A DNA stretch of 64,000 nucleotides from Dipteris shenzhenensis (Eukaryota; Polypodiophyta; Polypodiopsida; Gleicheniales): NCBI GenBank assembly GCA_047967505.1, contig CM106538.1; one strand, 5' to 3'. Of this stretch, positions 8,290-20,654 are shown in pieces. The notes below the pieces were generated by a model that worked only from the letters and a program-made list of their open reading frames with translations, was not told the origin of the DNA and searched no databases. The position numbers and the translations under genes are program-made. Each line of letters opens with the position of its first letter. Position 1 is the first letter of the stretch.

Positions 8290-10740
8290 ATACAACTTTT
8301 TTTTAGGTGTGTACAAAATATCATGTCCATAGAATATTCTTTGGATGGTCAAACGCGCCACAAACACCTTTTTTTACGAAGTGTTATGCACAACCGCCAA
8401 GAAATAGTACCCGAGGTGTATTATTCGAGTGCGCTCATACCCAAATGGTACGATGATTTGCACAAGCATAAATCAAACCTATTTTGAGGTATGTGCAAAA
8501 TATCTTGCCCATTGGATATGCATTGGATGGTTAAACACACCACAAACCCTATTTTTCACTAAGTGTTATGCACAACTACCAAAGAATAGTATTTCAGGTG
8601 TATTATTCAAATGCTCTCATACCAGATGGTTACAATAATTTTCATGCACATCAATACAATCTATTTTGAGTTGTGTGCAAAGTATTATGCCCATTGGATA
8701 TGCTTTGGATGGTCAAAGTCGTCACAAATTGCCTTTTTCATCAAGTGTTATGCACAATGTACAATACTGGATGGACATGATACTTTGCATTTGTGTCAAT
8801 CGAACTTATTTTGAGGTCTTTGCAAAGTATCATGCCCATTGAATATGCTTTGGATGGTCAAACATGCCACAAACTCCATTTTTCACTAGGTGTCATGCAC
8901 AACTGCCAAAAATCACGCTTTGAGGTGTATTATTTGAATGCGCACATATCCGATGGCCACGATACTTTGCAAGCTCATCAATACAACCTATTTTAAGCTA
9001 TGTGAAAATTATCATGCCCATCATAGTCAAAGTCACCCATAAATCCTGTTTTCCATCAAGTATTATGCACAACCATCAAAAAATAGTATTTGATGTGTGT
9101 TATTCAAAAATGCACATATCCAATCGGTATGATATTATTGATACAAGTCAATCTAATAGATGTTGAGGATTTTGCAATGTATTGTGTCCATCAGATATCA
9201 TTTAGATGGTCAAACTTGCCACAAACCTCATTTTTCACCAAATGTTATGCACAACTACAAAAAACACACACTTTGAGGTGTGTTATTCCAACACGCACAT
9301 ACCCGATGGGCATGATACTTTGCAAGTTCATCAATACAACCTATGTCAATCTGTATGCAAAGTATTGTGCACATCAGATAGGATGGTCAAAGTTGCCACA
9401 AACCCTATTTTTTAACCTAGTGCTATGCACAAGAGTAAAAAAATAGTATTTGAGGTGTGTCATTCGAATGCCCTCATATCGGATGGGTGCTATAATTTTC
9501 ATACAAATCAATATAATATATGTTTAGGCACATGAAAAATATAGCTCCCATCAGATATGCTTTCGATGTGGTCAAACATGTCAGAAACTCCATTTTTCAC
9601 CGAATGTTATGCACAAGCACTAAAAAATAGTATCTGAGGTGTTTTATTTGAATGCTCTCATGCCCGATGGGCATGATGCTTTGCACACATGTTAATCTAA
9701 CCTAATTAGAGATGTATGAAAAATATCGTATCCATCAGATATGCTTTGGATTGGAAAATGCACCACAAACTCCATTTACCTAAGTGTTATGCATAATTGC
9801 CAAAGAATAGTATCTGAGGTGTGTTATTCAAATGCCCTCATACCCAATAGGCACGATACTTTGCACACATGTCAATACAACCTATTTTGAGGTGCATGCA
9901 AAGTATTGTGTCCATTGGATATGCTTTCGATAGTCAAAGTCGGCACAAACCCACTTTTTCATCAAGTATTATGCACAATCGCCAAAAAATAGTATTTGAG
10001 GTGTGTTATTTAATTGCACACATATCGGATGAACACGATACCTTTCAATCATGTCAATTTAACCTTTTTTTTGTCTTGTGCCAAGTATCATCATCAAATA
10101 TGCTTTGGATGGTCAAACTCACCACAAATCATATTTTTCACTAAGTGTCGTACACAACCACCCTAAGACACGCTTTGGATGTGTTATTCAAACACGCACA
10201 CACTTGATGGGTATGATAATTTTCACATGTTTCAATCCAATCTATGTTGATCTATGTGCAAAGTATCATGCCCATCAGATATGGTTTGGATGGTCGAAGT
10301 TGCTTGAAACCCTGTTTTTCACCAAGTGTTATCCACAACCACCATAAAATGTATCTGAGGTGTTTCATTCGAATGCACTCATACCCGATGGGAATGTTAC
10401 TTTGCGCACACATCAATACAATTTATGTTGAGTCGCATTCAAAATATCATGCCCATCAGATTTGATTTGGATGGTCAAATGTGCCACAAACTCCGTTTCT
10501 CACCAAGTGTTATGCACAATTGCCAAAAAATAGTATCTGAGGTGTATTATTCTTAAGGACATGATACTTTACACATGTTAATCCAACCTATGTTGAGGCA
10601 CATGTAAATTATCGTACCCATCGGATATTCTTTGGATGATCAAACTCACCACAAACATCCTTTTTCCCCAAGTGTTATGAGAATCTGAGGTGTGTCATTT
10701 GAATGTGCTCATACTTGATGGGCACTTTACAAACGTTTTC
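8290..10740. repeat. Degenerate tandem satellite, about 14 monomers of about 180 bp
   Basis: The same words recur in the same order: a GTGCAAAGTATCATGCCCAT block, GGATGGTCAAA, CACCAAGTGTTATGCACAA, and GAGGTGTATTATTCGAATGC. Starts of successive blocks fall near 8,308, 8,490, 8,671, 8,816, 8,995, 9,170, 9,352, 9,531, 9,711, 9,892, 10,076, 10,253, 10,434 and 10,601. Most spacings are 175-184 bp, with shorter ones of about 146 and 167. Small ORFs here are products of the repeat, not genes. The length is close to that of nucleosome-sized plant satellites. Confidence 0.88.
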
Positions 10741-10901
10741 TATAAGCTAGAATTTGAAAATTCTAACCATATATATGACTCTAGATGGCTTATGCCTATT
10801 GATTTGAGTACTTGGAGGGCTAAATTTGGGTCTCATAATGAGGAATTTATGTTAATTTTTGGGCTAATTTAACAAATTTAAAGTTTGAAATATTAGCTAA
10901 A

Positions 10902-11150
10902 GTAGAAGGCGAAAGGGGAGGGGGAGGGGGAGGGGGGAAAAGGAGAAAGGTGGGATGGGAAGGGGGAGGAGGGGAAAGGGTGGAAAGGGGGAAGGGGGGA
11001 ATGGGGGGAGCGGAAGGCGAAATGGAGGAAAGGGGGGAATGGAGGAAAGGGGGGAATGGGGAATGGGGAGGAGGGGAAGGGGGAAAGGGAGAAAGGGGGA
11101 AGGGGGAAGGGGGGAGGGGAAGGGGGGAATGGGGAATGGGGGAAGTTTGA
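10902..11150. repeat. Purine-rich low-complexity tract (GGGGA-type)
   Basis: The plus strand is almost entirely A and G with runs of four to six G. The preceding 10,741-10,901 is unremarkable unique DNA with no gene visible. Confidence 0.85.
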
Positions 11151-11205
11151 ATTCTAGAGTGGGAAGTTTGAATTCTCAGTGGGAAGTTTGAATTCCTTGA
11201 GGGAA
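11139..11205. repeat. Three short direct repeats
   Basis: The word GGGAAGTTTGAATTC occurs three times about 24 bp apart, at the switch point between the purine-rich and pyrimidine-rich tracts. Confidence 0.75.
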
Positions 11206-11214
11206 CTATATTGA

Positions 11215-11467
11215 CTCTCACCTCTCCCTCTCCCATTTCAATCACACCCTCCCTCTCATTGTGTTCCCCTTCCTTCCTCTCTCTCTCTCCCTCTCCATCT
11301 CCCTCTCCCTCTCCCTCTCCCTTGTGTTGCATTGTGCTCCCTCTCCCTCTCCCTCTCCCTCTCTTGTGTTGTGCTCCCCTAACCCTTCCCCTCCCCGTCT
11401 CCCTCTCCCTCTCCCTCTCCTTTCTCCTCCCTTCTCTCCCTTCGTCTTTCTCCCCCCATCTCTCCCT

Positions 11468-11511
<44 letters not shown>

Positions 11512-12066
11512 CCTTCTTCTCATCTCCTCTCTCCCTCCCTTTCTTCTATAGTATGCCCAAGAGATCGTGTTGCCATGGCAGCGCAGTGCCACGACACAAA
11601 AAAACTACTTTTTTTTACGCGTGCTGTCACTCTTCCCTTCTTCCTCATCACCCACCTATCTAATTAAATTTATTATTAAAAAATTATTACTCCCTCCTCT
11701 ACTCTTCCCTTCCTCTCTCCCTCTCCCTTCCTCTCTCCCTCTTCCTTCTACTCTAGTCCTTCCTTCTACTCTCGGCCCCATTGTGGTCCCCTCCCTTCCT
11801 CCCTCTCCCTCTCCTTCGTGTTGTGCTTTGTCCCCCCTCTCCCTCTTCATCCCCTTTCTCCTCCCTTCTCTCCCTCTCTCTTTCCATTCTCCTCCCTTCT
11901 CTCCCTCTCTCTTCCCTTCTCCTGTCCTTTCTCCCTCCCTTGTCCAAGAGATCGCACCGCCGTGGTAGCGCGGAGGCGACGACGACAAAAAACAAAAAGG
12001 TCATCATCGCCTCTGCACTACCACGGTAGTGCAATCTCTTCCCCTCCTCCTCGTCACCCACACCTC

Positions 12067-12138
<72 letters not shown>

Positions 12139-12255
12139 TCCCTCGCTCTTCCCTTACCTTCATTCCTTCGCCCTCTTCTTTTCTCTCTTTCCCTCTCCAT
12201 TCCATGTCTCTCCCCCTTCCCTTCCCTTTTCCTTCTTTCCCTCTCTTTCGCCCTC
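11215..12255. repeat. Pyrimidine-rich microsatellite region, including (CT)n
   Basis: The plus strand is mostly C and T (CTCTCCCTCTCC-type), with pure (CT)n runs at about 11,478-11,508 and 12,061-12,138. Together with 10,902-11,150 it forms a purine block followed by a pyrimidine block. Long open frames here reflect composition only. Confidence 0.88.
11943..12043. repeat. Imperfect inverted repeat (foldback) of about 30-bp arms
   Basis: The left arm contains AGAGATCGCACCGCCGTGG and the right arm contains its near complement CCACGGTAGTGCAATCTCT, with a loop of about 45 bp. A related, more diverged copy begins near 11,559. It could be a small MITE-like foldback within the CT tract. Confidence 0.55.
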
Positions 12256-12860
12256 CATCAAGATGCGTCATTTGAAGATGTGTGCTTCACTTTGTGCAAA
12301 CACAAAACCTTTGTAACTGTCGTAAGGGGTTTATAAAGTTCTTTGAGATTATACCGAGGTTGCTTTCTAAAACTTTGAAAGGTGTTTATTGACACCATTA
12401 TTAAGTCTTGGCGATTTTAGAGTTCCAAAACTCTAAAAGGTGTTTATTAACATCGTTATTAAGTCTTGGAGATGTTAGAAGACTCAAATGGTAAATTAAT
12501 CTCATACATGGACCTTAACTATATAAATATAAATATAAAATCCTTACAGGCATGCCCATGCCACATGGACAGTGTAGTGCACTAGTCCCACCATATGTAT
12601 CAATGGCCTTTGATCGATGAACCAAGGACATGTACGTTCCATACATGCATGTGCAGCATTGTGTGTGACTCCATATCTACCAGATTTTTGAGTTTTTAAA
12701 CTCTCAAAAGGTGTTTGTTAATACCGTTAAGATATCTTGAAGATTTTAGAGGACTCTTATGGTAAATTAATGTCATGCATGGGCCATACATACATACATA
12801 CATCCATACACATACATACATGCATGCATGCATGCATACATATAATTTTTTCATACATTT
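12256..12860. repeat. Non-coding region with three diverged repeats and a TACA/CATG microsatellite
   Basis: The words AAAGGTGTTTATTRACA, GTTATTAAGTCTTGG and ACTCAAATGGTAAATTAAT recur near 12,375, 12,437 and 12,705. A short (TACA)n/(CATG)n run lies at about 12,785-12,843. No gene is visible. Confidence 0.6.
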
Positions 12861-14940
12861 AAAATGCTTTTATTAATTTAAGTGTAATTAAACTATTATT
12901 TTTTATTAAATTATTAATTTAAATTGTTATTAAATGCAACATTATAGAGAGATATTCTAAAACTTATTACGTGGAAATGACACTGCCAAAAAGTAAACTT
13001 TTGATTCTCAAACAACATTTTCATAAAGTAAACTTTTCATTTGGGAAGGAGTTTAATGAGTGAATAGTCCAAATGTAGACATATGAGTCCAAAATTAATT
13101 AAATAAGTGTTAAGTGAATGTTTTTCCTTGCAATAGGTATGAGCTCACTCTACAACTTGGTAGCAACTGTCTTAAGCCTTTCTACTTTGCATTTGATATT
13201 GCCAAAGTGCATTTGCAACTTGCTATGTGTTTAGCTCATCTAGGAGTGGCTTTGGAGTAGCTCATCATACATCGTCCTCCTGCTCTCCAATTGCTCTTGG
13301 AGACTTCTTTATTCTACTCTTAAATGTGCCCCGACTCCCTGTCTCAAGCTAGCTATTTGTTTCTCAAAGAACTTAGTCATCTCCTCCTGGTACCATTTCT
13401 ACAGAAAGAGATTGTGCTCTAGGACTTGGAGAGGGAGCCCGAGGGCCTACGTTGCATGCACCATATTCTCCCTTAGAACCTACCAATGGGACTTGGTGGC
13501 AGTCCTACCTTGAGATTTTTTCAAGTCAACAATGGTTGCACAAAGAGGCAAGGTTCATAGAGGAGAGGGAGCCAAAGGAAATAAAATGGTTATGGTCTGA
13601 GTTGTTGTACCACCATTCTATTGCTCAAATTTCATCTCTATTGGTGTCTATGATGGTTGCTTGGTATCAACCTTGTCCACTCCTAGTAGCTCCCTCCCTT
13701 ATTTTCCTTGAGCATTTCACTACTTTGGTAGACTCTTGCTCCAACTGACCCTCGGAGGTGCCCTTCCCACTATTCCCCTCTAGGGTTGGTCTCTATCCTA
13801 GCTCTTGCGAGGTTCCCTTGCCCCTGTTCTCCTCTGGGTTTTCTTCTTGTGTTTGTTTCTTGGAGGTTTCCTCATGGATATTCCCTCTAGTGTCCTTTGT
13901 TGTGCCTTCTCTCTGGCACCCTTATCATTATTCTTCTCCTATGCCTTGTCCTTAGCACCCTTGCCATTATATTCTTGCTCTTAGCTAGTGCCCTCATATC
14001 CCTAATCATTCCCGTTCAAGTGCTCATCATTCTAGGCTTTTGATGAGCCCACCCCACCTTGTGTTGGAAGAATTTTGCCCATAGAACCTGCCCCATCATA
14101 AGACGATGATACAACATGCAGAGGGGATAAGAATCTACATGCTATTCTTAAGTTTTCATCAAATACCTTGCTGATGAGATAGCCTTGAGAGGTTGAATAG
14201 CTATCTACATTGAAATACACATCACACCTTGTGGTAGAAGCTAGCTTTCCACGACTTGTGTGCTCTAAATTCAAAGAATTCCTCTAGCAACTTTGAGCTA
14301 AGGTGCACATGAATGTCATTGGCCCACAGCACTGTGATTGTCTTCATCATAGGAATCCAGAATGTCCTCCACCAATGCTTCATTCTAGACCTCTCCATGG
14401 AAGGCATGCAAACTCAGGATCTTATCACTTCGTAATATCCCTTTGAGGATATCGTTCTAAAAATTTTCAATAGGGTGAAGAGGCAACACATGAGATAGTG
14501 CTCTTCTCCTCTTCTGGTGATCAAAACGCTCCTCCATGGCCACGAAAATGGCATAGAAAAACTGAGTGAGGATGAGGATTAAAAAAAATGTTTGGAAAGG
14601 ATAGTAAATGAATGGGCACAATGAAAACAAAGAAGCTATTTCAAGCGAACGAGTTACAGGAGCATTAGGAGGTTGCACATCGCAAATGGAGGCGATGATG
14701 GAAATTCCTAAAATTGGATGTCCCATCAAATGCCTAGCTACATGATAGTTTCTTTTAGGTCTCTATACGTGGATTTGCTTGGAATACTTTCATTTAGCCA
14801 CTCTATGAAGCATGCAAGTTGAAGTATCATTTCCACTATGATTTTTATTATGGAATTTGGTTACAAATCTTTGCTACACCAAATGCTTGTACTTTGAAGC
14901 TTTTCAGTTTTTTCTAGCCTTGTAAGAGAGTAGGCACTAC
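12861..14940. other. Unassigned, no supported gene
   Basis: Several short frames occur, including 98 codons at 13,452 (plus) and 90 codons at 14,457-14,729 (minus). None shows a recognisable domain. The region is probably old retroelement sequence, but I cannot prove that. Confidence 0.4.
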
Positions 14941-15540
14941 CCAATTCTTGGGTTAGACCCTCTCATGGTTTGCTTATGCAAAATATGTGGAAAGCCAAAT
15001 CATGAAGCAATGTTGTTATGCTACAATGGAAGAGAATGCCAACATGTCCTTGTTGCAGATTGCTAAGATAATGGTTGCCAAGAAGGAAGCAACTACAAAA
15101 TCAGAAACTGCCAATTTACTTTCGGTTGATGTGCCTCCACAAAATGAGGCCTCCTATGATGATTATGCTTTTTGAACCAGCTCCACATATGCTCCGTATC
15201 TCTCTTTTATGTTGAGTCAGGGTACTCTGCTTGGATAGTTCTCCAAAATGAATGGAATAAACTATTGTGCTCTTTGTAAACACCTCTGGTCACCAGATGA
15301 TGTAGGCCATGTGTATGTGTTCATTAAGAATGAGGAAATAGAAAAGCAATAATAAGCATGAAGAAGATTTGCATTGGCTAGAGTGTTAACATCCACAGCC
15401 ATGGAGGACGATGGCGGATCTGGCCCTATAGGTTTTGAGTGACAAATGGCTCAGCATCAATCTGGTCCTATGGGTTTTGAGCCACAAATGGCTCAACATC
15501 AATCTAGTCCTACGGGTTTTGAGCCTCAAATGACTTAGGA
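14941..15540 (+). pseudogene. Possible decayed retroelement gag with zinc knuckle and 48-bp repeats
   Basis: Near 14,968-15,020 one plus-strand frame gives CKICGKPNHEAMLLC, a near-CCHC knuckle with one extra residue before the last Cys. Near 15,405-15,540 a 48-bp unit repeats about 2.5 times, encoding QMAQHQSGPMGFEP-like text on the plus strand. Stops and frame changes are frequent. A copia-type gag is the best guess. The knuckle alone is weak evidence. Confidence 0.35.
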
Positions 15541-16512
15541 CAGAGGTAGGCACTAGAATCATCCAAATTGGCATGGATAACAAAAGAGACATTTGGATCC
15601 CATATATGGATAACACAAGATCCATTTGAAGACAAGAGGAGGTTGAGAGAATGCCTTGGCGCCATATGGGCCCAAGTGGTTGTAACAAAAGAGAGACAAG
15701 AGAGAGTGGCATAAGGAAAAGTGTTGGCCCTCCCTTTTAAAGGTGACTTGTATTAAAGGCCAAATGGTTGACTTTGGTCATCATTGTTGTATGAACAAGT
15801 TTGGAATACAAACTCCCTCTTCCCTTCAAAAAGTGTCTTTGGGTGTTCTCTTGTTTCCCTTGTAGTGCCTTTGTGTTTGCCACTCCCTCCCCCTTCATTC
15901 TTCCCTTCCCCTCCCCTCTCCCTCTATTCTCCCATCTCCCCTTCCCCTCTTCTCCCATCTCCCATTTCCCTCTTTCTCTCATGGAAACACATTGGAACAA
16001 TCTCGGAGCCGCTTGAGTGACACTTGTATATGGCTCATGCTTTGCATTGCTCTCACAAAGAGTATCTTGGAGTGGAGGCTCCATCAGAATTCCTTCAAGA
16101 TTCCCATGACACATAAGTCACCATTGAGGCTACACATCTTTTTTTTTTGCGCAAAAAGTAGTGCTAGCTATATTACTTGAAAAGGAGAGTACAAGAAGGC
16201 CTAAAGGCCAACGGGATACAATCACAAAACGGATTCAGCCCGAGGAATCAAAATGCTAAATACAAGCCTCTTAGGGCATAATCATCAGAGAGTGGACAAA
16301 CAACCACGGTGGAGGGGCGTAGTGCCACTAAAGACTCTGAGTAGAGTGCTGGAAGAACAACTCCCAGTGGTCCCAGTCACGAAGGAAACGTCGTCTCTTT
16401 TCCTTCCCTGCACGAGACTCTCCCTGAATCTAATCCCACTGACCCTTGAGCATGTGAACGATCGTGCTCCAAATGTCTGCGAGGGTCTGGGTAGCAGAAG
16501 AGGTCTGCTCTC
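15541..16512. other. Unassigned region with a CT-rich tract and a poly-T run
   Basis: Pyrimidine-rich sequence occupies about 15,870-15,985. At 16,139-16,149 is an 11-base T run followed by GCGCAAAAAGTAGTGC. On the minus strand this could be a retroposon poly(A) tail, but no coding domain supports it. Confidence 0.4.
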
Positions 16513-17363
16513 CTACAGTCTGCACGCATTTAGGAATGACTTGAAAGCTGTGAACATGGCACGTTGGAATGTGGCTGGGGCATTACAAAGGCTGAATGGC
16601 ATGACTCTATATGCAAAAATACCCCATTCTATAGCAAATTCTATTTTTGATTGGTGTTGAGAAGCAATTTGCACTTGGTTATAGCCACTAAAGCCATCCA
16701 AGAAGCTATATATTTCAGATCCTGCCACCTTTTCCAACACTGTTTCTATTAAGGGTAGGGGATAGTGATCCCTAATTGTGGCGGCATTCACATTTTTTAA
16801 GTTTACCCATATTTTGAGCTTCTTGTTGCATTTAGGTACAATGACAATGGGTGATCCCAATCAGTGTGCTCTATCTCGTAGATGAATCCAGCATCTAGGA
16901 GTTTTTCTAGCTCATCATAAACCATGGTGCCATATTTAGGATTTGTGCAATAAGGTCCACATACCTTAGGGTGAGCACCTTCCCTTATAGGTATCGTGTG
17001 TACTGCCACTTCTGGTGAAATTCCTTTCATCCCTTTGTATGATCATCTAGGCAGTCACGGCATTCCATTAGGAGTCCTTTGAGTTTGGTTTCATCTTCTT
17101 GACGAAGGTGTTTCCCAATGAAAACCAATTTTTCTTCCTCCCCTTCAAGGGCGGGCTTATTGTGCATGTTCTTTCGGCCCCTCATAGATTGGAGTTTCTC
17201 CAATGCTATCAGTTTCTCGAACTTCAAATTCTCTAAGTGGTCTTGGCATTGCTATTGGTGCACTGCCACTTGTATAATTCTTGAAGTATTCTAGCACTTC
17301 TCGAAGATCGGCCTCTGATGGGGTTGAACTAGCCTGACATGTGTCATGTGTACTGGATGGCAT
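16513..17363 (-). pseudogene. Gypsy K reverse transcriptase fragment
   Basis: The minus strand encodes the first half of a gypsy RT: DELEKLLDAGFIYEIEHTDW, then GSPIVIVPKCNKKLKIWVNL, SFLDGFSGYNQVQIA (first catalytic Asp) and YRVMPFSLCNAPATFQRAM. Frames change near 16,860 and 17,030. The sequence stops at 16,513, before the FLDD active-site pair, so it cannot be active. Upstream comes the protease-RT linker (LRQEDETKLKGLLMECRDC). Right of this lies the K protease/linker region. Confidence 0.8.
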
Positions 17364-17405
17364 AGTTGCATTTATTAATTTGTTAGGATCTTCTTGACTT
17401 TCTTT

Positions 17406-18888
17406 TTATAAAGTCTCTTGATCGAGCTTCATCCGCACATGTGGCTTATATTTCCGAAACTTCTTACGTTGGGAACTGTGGGATAACTTTTCCACTGGTA
17501 AGGTGTTTCCAAGTAAGGGTTCATTTGCTGCACATACTCCTTCCAATCCCTCAGGGGACCATTCAAGAGGCAGTGATTCTAATTTTGAGGGAGCTGGACT
17601 TTGCAAGGTACAATTTGATGATCCTTGATTGAATTCATTCGAATTCATTGAAGTGCACGGCCTTGGCTTTTCTACGATTTTCTCCGTCAGCTTTCTTGCG
17701 GGATCTTCTGCTATTATTCAACTTTTGGGAGCTCGACTGCCATTAGGGCATGCAGAATGGCTAAGCCATTATCAAAGATTTGACCTTCAATTTCAGCATT
17801 TGCAGCCTCCGTTTCAAGGTCCCAAGGAAAATCTGAGTCATCATTGGTATGGGTACCTTCTTCAAGTTCAGTATCCCACTCGAGGTCAGCCATAAAGAAT
17901 GGCATCTCTAGATTGATCAGTTCTTCATGTTGGAGTGGAGGATCTACCTGTAGTGCCTTAGCATCAATCTGTGAGAAGATGGGGTCTAATGAATGGTAGT
18001 TGTCAATGGTTGCCAATGTCTGTATCCAGTTATTGACATTGCTTTGTGAGTCACCTGCTATGGCATGATGTTGCAAGGGAGCTGATTTGCTTGAGATTGT
18101 TGTTGAAGATATTTGAGGCTCGGGAGTTGATGTGGATGAGCTCGGCTGCTCATTGCTCAGTGGAGGTGGAGGCACTTGTGATTTCTTTTTAAGAAGCCTC
18201 TTTGGTTGGATTGGAATGTTAGGGTCCTTGGTGGTCTCTTTCTCTTGGCATGTAATTACATTTACAGGTTGTGATTTTACACTTGCCGGACCCAGACTTT
18301 GATGGTCCACCCAATGATGCCAATTGAGATGTCAAGCTTAACCTCTGTTTGTTCTAGGACCTTATTTTTCATGGGACAATCCATACAGGCATGTCCTATG
18401 CCACAATCTCTGTAGAGTGGTTGGAAAGTAGCAGAACTACCACGATGAGGGCACTTTGCGATCCGGTGATTTTTGCCACAACCGTAGCACTTGATTGGTG
18501 CTCAAAATGTGTTGGGTCGTACTTGATTTGCATAAACTAGTATTAGACTCTCTGCACCTTCTACATAGTACACTGGGTACTCTGCTTCATACTCAAATAA
18601 TGAGTCTACTTCCTCGGCTTGTAATTGATGTATTGGAACTGCCTAAGGAGCTGGGTTTGGTGCTCTTGGATATGGTCATGGATTCGGATTCCTAAGTAGT
18701 TATGGGACTTGTGTCCGAATGGGAACAAGATTTAGCCTTGGAGCTGGGGGTGCTTGTGCAAGTGCCGGTTGCCTGTATACTAGCATGGATGCTGCTTGGT
18801 ATTGTTGAGGTTGAGGTGGGTTGTTGCGCATGTTGAAGATGCAATTGTTCTCATCATGGCCGTCGACGACGCAGATATGGCACCACAA
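17406..18888 (-). pseudogene. Gypsy K gag C-terminus, knuckle and linker region
   Basis: Several minus-strand frames belong to one decayed polyprotein. Near 18,880 is a Cys/His cluster (CHICVVDGHDENNC, a CCHC match). Near 18,480-18,400 is another Cys-rich stretch. A long Ser/Pro/acidic linker spans 17,714-18,310, with a short frame at 17,406-17,648. Order and orientation fit the space between K gag and K RT. No intact protease motif is seen. Confidence 0.6.
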
Positions 18889-19098
18889 CCTTGGCGGTGT
18901 ATTTGCTTATGCAGTGATCCTAGCTCTGAGGACCGAGCACTCATTTGCTATATGATTTGCCATGCAGTGTGGACACTAGACATTTTCTCACCGTGGATAT
19001 ATCTGAGTTGGCGGCTGAGACAAGTGAAGTTTTTGTTCCATGGCCTGCATCATGTCTTCTTTCAGATTCAGGGTCATGGCCTCTAGGGGATCTTCATT

Positions 19099-19880
19099 TT
19101 ATGATTCGACAGTGGCCTTTGATTTACCCTTTTTCGAGCCCTTATCTCGCGTACTAGATCTACCGTCATCACTGCTAGTGTCTGAGTCTGTCATGCCATC
19201 CTCGATGTTAATGGCTGCCGCATAAGCAGCACTGAACATTTCATAGCTATTTATCTTTTTCATATCCTTTCGGATTTTCTTTTTGAGTCCTGTAATGAAC
19301 CATGCCATGAGGTACTTTGCATCTGGGCATGGGTCACATTTGGTGATTAATCTTTTCCTTTTACCCAAGTACGTGCGTACATCTTCTCTCCAGCCTTGTT
19401 TGAGCTTGAGTTGGAGAGCAGGATCATCTTGTAGCCTCTCCATTTAAAAGCGTCTTTTAAATTCTGTCTGAAGTAGGTCCCATGTAATGCACTCTTCCAC
19501 TAAAAGGTCTAGGTACCATTCAGACGCTTCATCAGTTAAGGCCATGGGGAACCAAGCCACCTTGGTTTCATGGGATTGATCTCCACCTACGCAGCATGCG
19601 ACATCAAAATGCTGGAGGAATCGGGTTGGATCTCCCTGACCATTATATTTGGGAAGTTCCAGTTTTCCCAAGGGGCTCGACCTTGATTGTTGTTATTTCT
19701 TCGATTGAAGAAATTGTCATCCTCTACATTGAGGTCTATATCCCCATCATTGTCATGATGGCATCCAGCCATATTGGGGCATGGAGGAGTTAGAGGGAGT
19801 GGTTGAATCTCAGGGGGGAATTCAAGGTAGAGGATTGGTGGGGGTGGTTGTTGCAGCAGAGTTATATGCGGATGTGGCAA
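19099..19880 (-). pseudogene. Gypsy K gag (capsid)
   Basis: It reads LELPKYNGQGDPTRFLQHFD, then KVAWFPMALTDEASEWYLDL and WDLLQTEFKRRF. After one in-frame TAA at 19,444-19,446 it continues in the same frame with MERLQDDPALQLKLKQGW and YLMAWFITGLKKKIRKD. This is the retrotransposon gag family. The N-terminal Pro-rich and acidic part (19,680-19,880) is in another frame. Decay is moderate. Confidence 0.8.
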
Positions 19881-20650
19881 GCGTTGGAGTCAAAGGGGTT
19901 GGCCGAAACATAGCTACATGCAGATTGGGCGAGATTTGTTGCCAACAAGGGTGTCTTTGCCACAAGTGCGGGTGTGGATGTAGTGTTGTTGGGAGGGTTA
20001 GAGTGGTGTTAGGGTGTGTAGGGACCGTCGTGTTAATATTGTGCCTAAGATTGTCCTACGTGTGTAGGGAAATCTGCCGATGTAGACAGATTGTTAAGCG
20101 GAGTTCACGGCATGAAGATATGAGTGAATATGTGTAAAACGAGGCCCACACAGGGGTGCGAATGAGCAAGTGCTAGGGATGCATAAATGGTGTGCAATGG
20201 GATGGAAAAATACCCCATAGCATGGTGTTTCCATGTGTGAAATCTGGGTTCAAACGGGGTTCAGTTTGGGTCCCAAACAGATGAGTTATGAGAGGTTAAT
20301 GTAGGGGTAAAATTGACCTTTTTGTGGGGGGGGGGCTAAGGGTGGTGTGAAAGGACTTAAGGTCCAACTGAGGGGTTGGAACCAAGTTGATCTAGTTAGA
20401 TTAACTAACCTAGATTACTAACTGAAGGTTAGTGAGCCTAACCTAACTGTTAGCAACTAACCTAGGTAAACTAACTATAGTTAGACTAACCTAGGGTAGC
20501 TAAACTAACCAACTAACCTAACCTAATCTAAGCTAACCAACTAACCTAACCTAACCTAGGATAACCAACTCACCTGCTGACCTAACCTAGGCTAACCAAC
20601 TAACTTAACCTTAGGTAGTAACTAATCGTAGGTTAGTTTTAGGTTAGGTT
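19881..20650. other. Unassigned region ending in CTAACC-type repeats
   Basis: No gene is visible. From about 20,380 to 20,650 the words CTAACCTA, CTAACCAA and TTAGGTTAG recur irregularly on both strands. Confidence 0.6.
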
Positions 20651-20654
20651 TTTT

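Noticed and set aside
16140-16510. LINE 3' end suggested by a T run and following sequence
   Set aside because: No endonuclease or RT domain is present and no target duplication could be defined.
20380-20650. CTAACC-type repeats as interstitial telomere
   Set aside because: Units are irregular and do not match the plant CCCTAAA repeat. Both strands are mixed.
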